DNA from: Thiohalospira sp051746205
Lineage (GTDB): Bacteria; Pseudomonadota; Gammaproteobacteria; Thiohalospirales; Thiohalospiraceae
Assembly (NCBI GenBank): GCA_051746205.1
Contig: JBNJEU010000066.1
Coordinates: 1 to 8,567 of the forward strand
Length of the DNA stretch: 8,567 nucleotides
Reading direction: 5' to 3'
Shown here: in pieces, positions 1 to 6,611 of the stretch
Position numbering within the stretch: the stretch's first letter is position 1
Layout of the letters: each line of letters opens with the position of its first letter
Notes under the pieces: generated by a model
The model's input: only the letters and a program-made list of their open reading frames with translations
What the model was told of the DNA's origin: nothing
Databases searched by the model: none
Position numbers and translations under genes: made by a program

Positions 1-501
1 GGCCCGGACGGCACGCCCATCTCTGCCGCTGAATTCATCCAGCGCCTGTTCGGTGATCTGCCGGAGCTGTTCAAAGACGAAGATGAGCTTCGCCGCCTGT
101 GGGGCCGTCCGGACACCCGGGAAAAGCTTCTGGAGGGGTTGGAGGAAAAGGGCTACGGCACACAACAGTTGGCCGAAGTCGGCAAGCTGATCGAGGCCGA
201 GAACAGCGACCTGTACGATGTGCTGGCCTACATCGCCTTCAACATGGCGCCGGTAACCCGAGCCGAGCGAGTGGATGCCCACAAGGCGCGGATCCTCCAC
301 GGCCACGACTACAGGCAGCGGGAATTCCTGAGCTTCGTTCTTGATCACTACGTCGCCCGGGGCGTGAGCGAACTGGACATGGCGAAACTGCCGCAGCTGA
401 TCGAATTGAAGTACCACAGCCTCGGTGATGCGGTACAAGAGCTGGGGCCGGCGGGCAGGATCCGAGAGGTGTTTGTGGACTTTCAGCAGTATTTGTATTG
501 A
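1..501 (+). CDS. hsdR: Type I restriction enzyme R subunit (HsdR), C-terminal fragment
   Basis: The reading frame is open from base 1, so the gene begins outside the window; the last 166 residues and the TGA stop are visible. HsdR is the ATP-driven translocase and endonuclease subunit of type I restriction-modification complexes, working with HsdM and HsdS against unmodified DNA. The visible part matches the C-terminal domain typical of EcoEI-type R subunits. Recognisable pieces are the stretch FGDLPELFKDEDELR, then LLEGLEEKGYG, then SDLYDVLAYIAFNMAPVTR, then FLSFVLDHYVARGVSELD, and the characteristic ending FQQYLY. This domain contacts the methylase core; the nuclease and helicase motifs would lie upstream, out of view. 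Internal ATGs such as 139 are not starts, because the conserved domain extends before them. Whether hsdM and hsdS are present and intact cannot be seen. Confidence 0.9.
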   Translation, partial: GPDGTPISAAEFIQRLFGDLPELFKDEDELRRLWGRPDTREKLLEGLEEKGYGTQQLAEVGKLIEAENSDLYDVLAYIAFNMAPVTRAERVDAHKARILHGHDYRQREFLSFVLDHYVARGVSELDMAKLPQLIELKYHSLGDAVQELGPAGRIREVFVDFQQYLY

Positions 502-719
502 TGTGGGTTCACGAGCATGGCTCGGGTCTTGGCGCCTAAAGCCGGGCGCCACGCAAGGCGTTCGCCTTGACGTACGTACCCAACCGCTTGAGGCAAGGGT
601 GCTGGACTCCAGGAAGGTCCTCAAGTCGAACATCCGCCGGGATTTTGGACGCATCAAGCCCAAGTGGTACATTGAAGTAACCGGTCATCCGTGACCACCA
701 GCCAGTCAACGGATCACCC
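502..719. other. Intergenic segment with clustered stem-loops downstream of hsdR
   Basis: This 218-bp spacer holds no convincing gene. Just after the hsdR stop there are three consecutive self-complementary stretches: CGAGC-ATG-GCTCG at 512-524, two GGCGCC boxes at 531-536 and 545-550, and a stronger hairpin CAAGGC-GTTC-GCCTTG at 554-569, followed by the palindrome ACGTACGT. No T-run follows, so they are not a textbook intrinsic terminator, though they could protect or end the hsdR transcript. The minus strand is open through most of the segment and ends with TAG near 536-538, but there is no credible start or ribosome site and third positions are not GC-rich as in neighbouring genes. A decayed gene end or repeat remnant is possible. 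Confidence 0.5.
645..673 (+). promoter_or_regulatory. Weak candidate sigma-70 promoter for the diguanylate cyclase gene
   Basis: TTGGAC at 645-650 and TACATT at 668-673 are separated by 17 bp and lie about 47 bp upstream of the cyclase start. Each hexamer only partly matches consensus, so this is a candidate only. Confidence 0.25.
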
Positions 720-2186
720 ATGAGCCAGCCAGCCACCGACCCCACGCCCGCCGCCATCGCCGCGCCGATCAACGCGCTCGTCGGCCGCGACGCCTGGCGC
801 TGGTTCCTCGTCGGCGGGCTGGGTCTGGCCCTGCTCTACGTGCTCCTCCCCTACGGTCTGCTGGCCAGTTCGCTCTACGTGGCCTTCACGGCGCTCGCGG
901 CGGTCGCCGTCGCGCTGGCGGTCAGGGGCCGATCCGGGCTGGTCTGCCCGGCCGCGTGGCTGCTGGTCGCGTGCGCCCTGGGGCTGGCCGCGACCGGTCA
1001 CGCCATCTGGTACTGGCTCGACCTGCACGGCCTGGAGCCCTTCCCCTCGGTTGCCGACGTCTTCTACCTCGCCGTCTATCCGCTGTTCATGGCCGCCATC
1101 TGGATGATCGGGCAGCACACAGGGCGAGATGAAGGCGCCCTCAGCGACGGGCTCATCGTCGGCATCGCGGCGGCCGTTCCGGGCTGGGCCCTGCTGATCG
1201 CGCCCTACGTGCACGATCCCGCACTCTCCACGGGGCAACTGCTGGTTTCGGCGGCGTACCCCGTTGCCGACCTGATCCTGCTGCCGCTGATCCTGCGGCT
1301 GGTCTTCCTCCATCGCGCCCGGATCACCGCCCACCTGTTCCTGCTCCTCGGCATGCTGGCCTATCTGGTCGCCGACATGCTCTACGCCCACGGGAACTCG
1401 GCGGGCTGGTACGCGCCCGGCGGGGTCACCGACGGCCTGTGGCTGGTGGCCTACGTGCTGTTCGTGGCCGCCATATGGCACCCCTCGGCCTCGAGCGAGC
1501 CGCGCTCCGATGTCACCGTCGCCGAGATGACCGGGCGTCGCCTGGTGGTCCTCGGCGCGGCCTCCATGCTGGCACCGGCGGTGATCCTCCTGACGGCCGG
1601 CGTCAACGTCGAGATCGTCCGGATCGCCGCCATCGGCTCGATCCTGCTGTTCCTGCTGGTCATGCACCGCATGGCCGGGCTGATGCGCCGAACCCACCGC
1701 CAGGCCGAGAAGCTGGAACGGCTCTCGCGCATGGATCCGCTGACCGGCGCCGCCAATCGCCGCTATCTCGACGACGAGCTGACGCGCGAAACCTCCCGCG
1801 CCGAGCGCTCGGGCTCGCCACTGACGCTGGCCTTCCTGGACCTCGACCACTTCAAGCACTTCAATGATACCCACGGCCACGCGGCCGGTGACGCGCTGCT
1901 GGAGGAGCTGATGGCGGCGTGGCGCCCCGTCCTGCGCGATTCGGACCTGCTGGCCCGCATCGGCGGCGAGGAGTTCGTGGTGCTGCTGCCGGACACGGAC
2001 CGGGACGAGGCGCGTCAGGTGGTGGAGCGCATGCTCCAGGGCACGCCTCGCGGGCAGACCTGCTCAGCGGGGATCGCCGCGTTCAGGCCCGGCGAAACGG
2101 CCGACGCCTTCATGGCCCGGGCGGATGAGGCCATGTACGCGGCCAAGCAGGGAGGCCGGGACCGGGTGGTCCTCACCGGCGAGTAG
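720..2186 (+). CDS. Membrane-bound diguanylate cyclase (GGDEF protein)
   Basis: A 488-residue inner-membrane protein predicted to make cyclic di-GMP from two GTP. Residues about 27-318 form roughly ten hydrophobic segments, a membrane sensor of a kind often fused to GGDEF domains; its ligand is unknown. A short linker rich in charged residues (about 322-336) leads into the GGDEF domain (about 337-485). That domain opens with the usual RMDPLTGAANRR, has the metal-binding DLDHFKHFND (374-383), and carries an intact active-site GGEEF at 415-419. An allosteric product-inhibition site RxxD (R406-DS-D409) sits five residues before it, so the enzyme should be active and feedback-inhibited. There is no EAL or HD-GYP domain. 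The start at 720 has only a weak GGAT-like ribosome site about 6 bases upstream. The gene converges with the TlpA gene 21 bp downstream. Confidence 0.88.
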   Translation: MSQPATDPTPAAIAAPINALVGRDAWRWFLVGGLGLALLYVLLPYGLLASSLYVAFTALAAVAVALAVRGRSGLVCPAAWLLVACALGLAATGHAIWYWLDLHGLEPFPSVADVFYLAVYPLFMAAIWMIGQHTGRDEGALSDGLIVGIAAAVPGWALLIAPYVHDPALSTGQLLVSAAYPVADLILLPLILRLVFLHRARITAHLFLLLGMLAYLVADMLYAHGNSAGWYAPGGVTDGLWLVAYVLFVAAIWHPSASSEPRSDVTVAEMTGRRLVVLGAASMLAPAVILLTAGVNVEIVRIAAIGSILLFLLVMHRMAGLMRRTHRQAEKLERLSRMDPLTGAANRRYLDDELTRETSRAERSGSPLTLAFLDLDHFKHFNDTHGHAAGDALLEELMAAWRPVLRDSDLLARIGGEEFVVLLPDTDRDEARQVVERMLQGTPRGQTCSAGIAAFRPGETADAFMARADEAMYAAKQGGRDRVVLTGE

Positions 2187-2207
2187 GACCCTTCCCCGAG
2201 GCGCCGC

Positions 2208-2702
2208 TCACTCCGCTGCGGTTCCCTCCAGCAGGGGATCGAGATCCGTGTGCTCGAGCACGCCGGAAAACGCCTTGCGATCATGGGCGGCGTCGAACAG
2301 GTAACTCCGGGGCAATTCGCCATACCATCGAGGGTCGACGGTATACCGCAGGCGCCGCGGAGGGCCGGCAAAGACCCACGACTCGGCCTGCTCCAGCCCG
2401 AACCGGTCCAGGGTCTCGGTGATGCGCGCCGACGCGGCGGGCCCGTCGGTGGAGACAAAGACCGCCGTGAAGCGCTCGCCGGCGCCCGCTTCCCCCAGCA
2501 TCCGCAACTCCTTGTAACAGGGCGGGCACTCCAGCGACCAGAAGACCATCAGAAACGGCTTGCCCCGGTGCGACTCGAGGATCGTCCGATAGCTGTCGCC
2601 ATCGAACCGCCGCGGCTCGGCGTCGGCCGGGGCGCCCCCGGCCGCAAACAGCAGCACCAGGAGCAGCGCGCCGCGACGACCCCACCCGGGACGACGAGGC
2701 AT
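2208..2702 (-). CDS. Periplasmic TlpA/ResA-like thiol-disulfide oxidoreductase
   Basis: A 164-residue exported thioredoxin-fold protein. The N-terminus has arginines followed by a hydrophobic stretch (GALLLVLLFAAGG), with likely signal cleavage near residue 28 (ADA). The fold is shown by the beta strand FLMVFWSLECPPC, with the redox pair C59-P-P-C62, and by the cis-proline region ELPRSYLFD around P131. The CPPC motif is characteristic of TlpA/ResA-type reductants that keep periplasmic cysteines or metal sites reduced. It is the last gene of the receptor operon, and its ATG overlaps the stop of the propeller gene by one base (TAATG), so translation is probably coupled. A natural inference is that it reduces the cysteines of the neighbouring propeller protein, or a copper-receiving protein. 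The exact partner cannot be read from sequence. Confidence 0.82.
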   Translation of the reverse strand: MPRRPGWGRRGALLLVLLFAAGGAPADAEPRRFDGDSYRTILESHRGKPFLMVFWSLECPPCYKELRMLGEAGAGERFTAVFVSTDGPAASARITETLDRFGLEQAESWVFAGPPRRLRYTVDPRWYGELPRSYLFDAAHDRKAFSGVLEHTDLDPLLEGTAAE

Positions 2703-3928
2703 TATTCCGCTCCCACGGTCAGGAAGTGGAAGCCGTCCCGGGCCGTCTGCCAGGAGACGAAGGCCTCGTTCCGGTGGCGAACGAGTCGCGGGTGATCGGC
2801 CTCTCCGGCCGTGGAAGCCACCACGTCCGGCTCACTCCAGCTGACGCCGCCGTCGTCCGAGCGCTGGACCAGCAGTTGCGTCTTTTCGCCATCGAACTCC
2901 ATCCAGGCCAGCCACGCCCGTTCGGCAATGCCGAGCACCGCCGGATGGGAGGGTGCGGCCTCGTATTCACCCACCGCCATCGGCGTCGAGAAGCCCTCTC
3001 CGCCGTCGGTACTGCGGGCGTAGAACAGGCCATGACGCTCGGGGCCGTTGTTGAACCAGACGGTGTGCCATATGCCACCATCCACGGAGATATCGGGGCC
3101 GTGGTGGGGACAGGCATCGACCTGCCATTGATCGTGGCTGAGCCGAATCGGTTCCGCCGGGGTTGTGCTGTCCTCGAAACGGACCAGGCCGTGGTCACGG
3201 ATGTTGTCGCCATAGATGTGGCGCCACACCACCACCGGCAGCCCCTGTTCATCCAGCGCCATGGCCGTACGGCAGCACTCGCAGGTGTGATCGACCACCT
3301 TGCGGTCGGGTTCGAAGCTCTCGCCACCGTCGCGCGAGATGGTGTAGTAGAGCGCCGCGCCGTTGTAGCTCTCGTCTTCCTGCTCGGCCGCCACCCGGTC
3401 CCGCTTGTCCAGCCAGGCGATGAAGAGTTCACCCCGTTCGTTGACCGCGATGGACTCGAACCGGTGGCTGGTCAGGTCACGGTTGTCGTTGACCGTCAAC
3501 GGCTCGGAGAAGGTCTCGCCGCCATCCGTCGAACGGGCAAAGCGCACATCCCCGGTATACGGCGCCTCCAGCCGCTCGACCCAGGAGACGAACACGGTCC
3601 CCTCGGGGCCGATGGCGATCTTCGGCCGATTCTCCCCGTCGGCGGCGACCCGCTCGGGGGTGCGATTCACCAGCACGGGTGACGAAAAGGTCTCGCCCCG
3701 ATCCTCGGAGTGCTGGACATAGACGTGGCCACCAAAGGCCCATACCAGCCACAACCGCCCCTGTTCGTCGAAGGTGCCGGTGGGAGCCAGGGCACAGTCG
3801 AGCGACGCCGGTGTTTCGCGGTCGGCGCAGGCGGAAGTGGCCTCACCGTGGGAATGCGGTGCCGCGAAGACCGTGCTGGAGAACAGCACCGCCGCGGCAA
3901 GGATACAGAATCGTTGCAGGTGTCCCAT
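2702..3928 (-). CDS. Exported Asp-box (BNR) beta-propeller protein, sialidase-like fold with CxCC motif
   Basis: A 408-residue protein with a signal peptide (MGHLQRFCILAAAVLFSSTVFAA, cleaved near residue 23). Five Asp-box motifs (S-x-D-x-G-x-x-F/W) lie at about 74-81, 133-140, 198-205, 306-313 and 357-364, which indicates a six-bladed beta-propeller as in sialidases. Automatic annotation would say exo-alpha-sialidase, but the F/Y-R-I-P motif of true sialidases is absent and no sialic-acid gene is nearby. Instead there are C216-E-C218-C219 after an Asp-His-Thr, and C273-P-H-H-G-P. Two more cysteines (34, 45) lie in a His-containing N-terminal segment (HSHG). A metal-binding or redox role is inferred. 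The ATG at 3928 is preferred over an upstream start because it gives a clean signal peptide and a strong ribosome site. It lies between the receptor and TlpA genes. Confidence 0.8.
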   Translation of the reverse strand: MGHLQRFCILAAAVLFSSTVFAAPHSHGEATSACADRETPASLDCALAPTGTFDEQGRLWLVWAFGGHVYVQHSEDRGETFSSPVLVNRTPERVAADGENRPKIAIGPEGTVFVSWVERLEAPYTGDVRFARSTDGGETFSEPLTVNDNRDLTSHRFESIAVNERGELFIAWLDKRDRVAAEQEDESYNGAALYYTISRDGGESFEPDRKVVDHTCECCRTAMALDEQGLPVVVWRHIYGDNIRDHGLVRFEDSTTPAEPIRLSHDQWQVDACPHHGPDISVDGGIWHTVWFNNGPERHGLFYARSTDGGEGFSTPMAVGEYEAAPSHPAVLGIAERAWLAWMEFDGEKTQLLVQRSDDGGVSWSEPDVVASTAGEADHPRLVRHRNEAFVSWQTARDGFHFLTVGAE

Positions 3929-3932
3929 GGGA

Positions 3933-3937
3933 CCTCC
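3933..3937 (-). promoter_or_regulatory. Ribosome binding site fixing the start of the propeller gene
   Basis: GGAGG on the minus strand ends four bases before the ATG at 3928. It occupies almost the whole 10-bp gap after the receptor stop and settles the start against a 39-residue upstream extension that would run into the receptor gene. Confidence 0.75.
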
Positions 3938-3938
3938 G

Positions 3939-6023
3939 TCAGAAGCGGGCGGTGATGCCGGCATAGACCGTGCGCGGCAGACCGGGGGCGAACTCTCGAT
4001 CCCCCGAGAAGCTGTTGAAGCGCCCCGCCGTGGCGTAGCGTTCATCGGTCAGGTTCATGATCCGGCCGTAGACCTCGAGCGCCTCGAAATGGTAATTGGC
4101 GCGCAGGTGGAGCAGATCGTGTCCGTCGTACTCTTCCGTGTTCGACTGGTCCAGCCAGTAGGCGCCGAGCCGTTCCCACTCCAGCTCCACCCGGCCGCCG
4201 CCGAGATAGGTCGGCGCATAGGCCAGTCGGACATTGCCCATCTCTTCCGGCGCCGATTCCATGTCGTTGCCGCTGTAGTCGGTACCACCCTCCACCCAGT
4301 CTTCGTAGGTGTGCCGCGTCAGGGAGTAGCTGACATCGAACTGCCAGGCTTCCGCGAGCGGGGCGCCAGCGGTCAACTCGACGCCCTGGTGATGGGTCTC
4401 GCCGGCGTTGACCGTGTAACGGTCCTCGGTGTCCGGATCCTCGTATCGCACCAGATCGTCCTGCTTGGCCATGTGGTAGACCGACACCCCGTAGTCCAAC
4501 GAACCGGCCCGGCCACGCAGGCCGGTTTCGTAGCTGTCGACCTGCACCGGATCGAGGTCGAGGGACACCTCCGACGAACCCGGCGCGAACAGCTGCCCCT
4601 CCGATGGCGCCCGAAAGGCGTTCCGATAGGAGACGAAACCGTTGAGCTGCTGGCTGAAGGCGTAGGTCAGGCCGAGCTTGGGGGTGAGGCTGGAAAACCG
4701 CACCACGGCGTCCGCGGGCCGGTTGTACGTCAGAGGGCGACTGGTGCTCTCGGGATCGATCGTCTCGCTGCCGGACGCGAGATTGGTGCTGTAATCGTAC
4801 TGCATGGCGTCATAGCGCAGGCCCGCGTTCAGCCGCACGCGCTTGCTGGGCGATGCTTCGTAGTGCAGATACGGGGAGTAGCCGGCGAAGGCAACGTCGT
4901 AGTCGTAGACCTTGCGGTTGACGGTGTAGTCGGTATAGATCCCGTCCGTCTGATACGCGTCGATGCTCCGCGTGACGCGGCCGCCGGGGCTGTAGTCGAC
5001 ATCCATGCCGGCCACGAGGCGGCTGCGCATCGGCTCGAAGTCGCGCCGATACTTGACCAGGACGCCGAGCGAATCGTGGCCGGTCTCGGTGATGTTCGGG
5101 TCGTAACTGAACGACCAGTTCGGCATGTACTCCATGGTGTTGCTGCGCACGTACGGCGTGACGCTGAGCAGGCTGTCGCCACGCTCGTCCTCGTAGCTGC
5201 TGGAGAGGCGCAGCGCCTTCACATCCCGGTAGGAGATCGGGGTGTCATTCCGGGTCGGATCGTTCTTGTAATCGTCTTCCGACAGACGGGATGTCCCGGC
5301 GGTCTGCTGCTCGATGTTCGACACCGAGAGCAGCGTATCCAGGGTCGCTCCCCCGTCCAGGGAGCGCTCCCAGCGCGTGTTGGCGCTCTGGCGGTCGTAT
5401 TCGGTACCGTCGCGCCAGCCATCGGTATGGGTGATGTTCACGTCGGCGCGATAGCCGTTATCCCCCCGGGTCGTGCCTCCGCCGACCAAGAGACGCGACC
5501 AGCCGTGCTCGCCGGCCTCGACGTTCACATCGCCCTCGGGCTCGAGCGGCGCCCCTTTGGTGTTCACGTTGATCACGCCACCGATGGCATCGCTGCCGTA
5601 GAGAGAGGTCCCCGGCCCCTTGGTGACCTCGATCCCCTCGGCCTGCGGCAGATTCGTTTCATAGAGGGCGTTGTGGTTGAAAAAGCCGGTGGACCGGGTG
5701 GGGATCCCGTCCTCGAGGTAGAGGTAGACCGCGCCGGTGGTCAGGGGCTGACGGATGGCCGTCATGTGGCCCTCGCCGTTGGTGACGTTCACATGCACCC
5801 CGGACATCCGGCCCATGATCTCGGCCGGATGGGCGGGCCGCGTATCCTCGATCTCGAATTCACCGACACTCTCGACCGTCGCCGGCGTCTCGGCAGTGGA
5901 CCGCGCCTCCCGCGTCCCGGTGACGGTTACGTTCTCCAGCTCCAGCCGCTCGGCCACGGCATAGGATGGAACGGCACAGGCCAGGCCGACGAACACGGCC
6001 AGTTGTCTTGACTTGATCTCCAC
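3939..6023 (-). CDS. TonB-dependent outer-membrane receptor
   Basis: A 694-residue TonB-dependent receptor that would import a metal, metal complex or small molecule across the outer membrane using TonB-ExbBD energy. A signal peptide covers about residues 1-24. A TonB-box-like stretch (NVTVTGTRE, about 31-39) precedes the plug domain (about 43-155), which has the typical EDGIPTR, IEVTKGPGTSLYGSDAIGGVINV-type ending. A 22-strand barrel follows, with the C-terminal signature MNLTDERYAT and a terminal aromatic Phe for BAM insertion. Full length is normal for the family. The start is GTG with a GGGGGAAG-like ribosome site a few bases upstream. It is the first gene of a three-gene operon, with the next start 10 bp after its stop. 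It lacks the Met-rich plug of OprC/NosA copper receptors, so a copper substrate is inferred only from context; iron-siderophore transport remains possible. Confidence 0.9.
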   Translation of the reverse strand: MEIKSRQLAVFVGLACAVPSYAVAERLELENVTVTGTREARSTAETPATVESVGEFEIEDTRPAHPAEIMGRMSGVHVNVTNGEGHMTAIRQPLTTGAVYLYLEDGIPTRSTGFFNHNALYETNLPQAEGIEVTKGPGTSLYGSDAIGGVINVNTKGAPLEPEGDVNVEAGEHGWSRLLVGGGTTRGDNGYRADVNITHTDGWRDGTEYDRQSANTRWERSLDGGATLDTLLSVSNIEQQTAGTSRLSEDDYKNDPTRNDTPISYRDVKALRLSSSYEDERGDSLLSVTPYVRSNTMEYMPNWSFSYDPNITETGHDSLGVLVKYRRDFEPMRSRLVAGMDVDYSPGGRVTRSIDAYQTDGIYTDYTVNRKVYDYDVAFAGYSPYLHYEASPSKRVRLNAGLRYDAMQYDYSTNLASGSETIDPESTSRPLTYNRPADAVVRFSSLTPKLGLTYAFSQQLNGFVSYRNAFRAPSEGQLFAPGSSEVSLDLDPVQVDSYETGLRGRAGSLDYGVSVYHMAKQDDLVRYEDPDTEDRYTVNAGETHHQGVELTAGAPLAEAWQFDVSYSLTRHTYEDWVEGGTDYSGNDMESAPEEMGNVRLAYAPTYLGGGRVELEWERLGAYWLDQSNTEEYDGHDLLHLRANYHFEALEVYGRIMNLTDERYATAGRFNSFSGDREFAPGLPRTVYAGITARF

Positions 6024-6041
6024 GAATCTTCCCCCTGAGGA

Positions 6042-6082
6042 CTGAACGGAAACGGTTCAGGTGACTGGTTGTTGTTCAGGTG
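6042..6082. promoter_or_regulatory. Three GTTCAG half-sites, candidate operator before the receptor gene
   Basis: GTTCAG appears three times: inverted as CTGAAC at 6042-6047, then direct at 6055-6060 and 6074-6079. The first two make an inverted repeat with a 7-bp spacer. The last two extend to GTTCAGGTG and are spaced 19 bp start to start, about two helical turns. The block ends about 19 bp before the receptor start, where a repressor would block transcription or sit in the leader. The binding protein is unknown. Confidence 0.4.
6060..6071. promoter_or_regulatory. 12-mer shared with the PCu(A)C upstream region (copy 1)
   Basis: GGTGACTGGTTG lies 37-48 bp upstream of the receptor start, between the two direct GTTCAG copies. 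The identical 12-mer occurs at 8193-8204, in the same orientation relative to the PCu(A)C gene. For two unrelated ~150-bp regions a shared 12-mer is unexpected by chance, which suggests common regulation. Confidence 0.45.
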
Positions 6083-6124
6083 GCCCGGGGAACACCTCTG
6101 TGCCGGGCCGGGGGAGCGCGAGCA

Positions 6125-6146
6125 ATATTCAGGCCAGAACGAATAT
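6125..6146. promoter_or_regulatory. Inverted repeat ATATTC-N10-GAATAT
   Basis: Perfect 6-bp arms at 6125-6130 and 6141-6146 are separated by 10 bp, about 100 bp upstream of the receptor start. It is AT-rich in a GC-rich setting, so it could be an operator or part of a promoter. Arm length is short and chance is not excluded. Confidence 0.3.
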
Positions 6147-6204
6147 CACTCTGTTTCCAAGGAGTTTAATGGGGAAAAGGGCGCCTCGTGGCGAAGCCAG
6201 GCAA

Positions 6205-6237
6205 GTGAAATGATTCACCGTTTGTGTGATATCACAC
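6205..6237. promoter_or_regulatory. Two palindromes with centres 19 bp apart, candidate tandem operator
   Basis: GTGAA-ATGA-TTCAC (6205-6218) is followed by the perfect 14-bp palindrome GTGTGATATCACAC (6224-6237). Their centres are 19 bp apart, so two dimers could bind nearly on the same DNA face. They lie 180-215 bp upstream of the receptor gene. The second has TGTGA/TCACA half-sites like CRP but with a 2-bp instead of 6-bp spacer, so CRP is unlikely. Confidence 0.45.
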
Positions 6238-6382
6238 GGGTGCGGGGGGAATTAGGCGCCCCTTCGTGATCTGTGTGGGTGACGGCCATGCCGAGTGCGG
6301 GGAGCACTTGGGTGATGGGGAGTTGATCGGGATTTCGTCAGACGGCCGGTGTAACCAGGGGAGGGATAACGACTTGATTGTA

Positions 6383-6458
<76 letters not shown>

Positions 6459-6468
6459 AGAGCTGCGC

Positions 6469-6497
6469 ATTACAGCATAAACCGACGCCCCGGGCAA
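6469..6497 (-). promoter_or_regulatory. Sigma-70 promoter of tRNA-Lys
   Basis: On the minus strand TTGCCC (6492-6497) and TGTAAT (6469-6474, five of six consensus bases) are separated by exactly 17 bp. The -10 box ends 10 bases before the tRNA 5' end, giving a very short leader. The -35 box overlaps a GC-rich inverted pair, CCCGGG-CAA-CCCGGG. Confidence 0.7.
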
Positions 6498-6547
6498 CCC
6501 GGGCGCGCCTGTTCCGCATCGCCCCGCCCGCCTCCCGGCGCCCTCGC

Positions 6548-6575
6548 TTGCCCCGGCCCGCCAGATCCGTATGAT
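6548..6575 (+). promoter_or_regulatory. Sigma-70 promoter of the bEBP gene
   Basis: TTGCCC (6548-6553) and TATGAT (6570-6575, five of six consensus bases) are 16 bp apart and would start transcription about 30 bp before the ATG at 6612. It is back to back with the tRNA-Lys promoter. Confidence 0.6.
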
Positions 6576-6611
6576 AGGGCACTCAGAGTTCAAACCCTGG
6601 AGTCGCGTGTC

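Larger units (their letters stand above)
6024..6382. other. 359-bp regulatory region upstream of the receptor operon
   Basis: No credible gene is present; the only sizeable open frame (6069-6269, +) begins with TTG and resembles no protein I know. The region lies between the receptor GTG start and the 3' end of tRNA-Lys, so it should hold the operon promoter and its control sites, and it contains several palindromes listed separately. I found no confident -35/-10 pair on the minus strand, no cobalamin riboswitch core, no clear Fur box and no obvious terminator for the tRNA. Confidence 0.6.

Noticed and set aside
699..710. Third copy of the shared 12-mer, upstream of the cyclase gene
   Set aside because: CAGCCAGTCAAC differs at two of twelve positions from the complement of the shared motif and its distance to the start (10 bp) does not fit the other two.
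714..1880. 388-codon minus-strand frame opposite the diguanylate cyclase
   Set aside because: It is antisense to a well-supported GGDEF gene and its translation is low-complexity Gly/Arg/Gln/Asp-rich sequence without recognisable motifs.
3929..4045. N-terminal extension of the propeller protein to 4045
   Set aside because: It would overlap the end of the receptor gene by more than 100 bp and bury the signal peptide; a strong GGAGG site just before 3928 supports the shorter form.
3774..6011. 745-codon open frame on the + strand opposite the receptor gene
   Set aside because: It lies almost wholly antisense to the receptor, which has clear domain signatures; its composition is typical of a GC-rich shadow frame and it resembles no protein family.
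6069..6269. Small + strand frame upstream of the receptor
   Set aside because: It begins with TTG, has no ribosome site, runs through several palindromes and resembles no protein.
6024..6382. Cobalamin or other riboswitch ahead of the TonB-dependent receptor
   Set aside because: I looked for a B12-box-like core and conserved riboswitch segments on the minus strand and found none.
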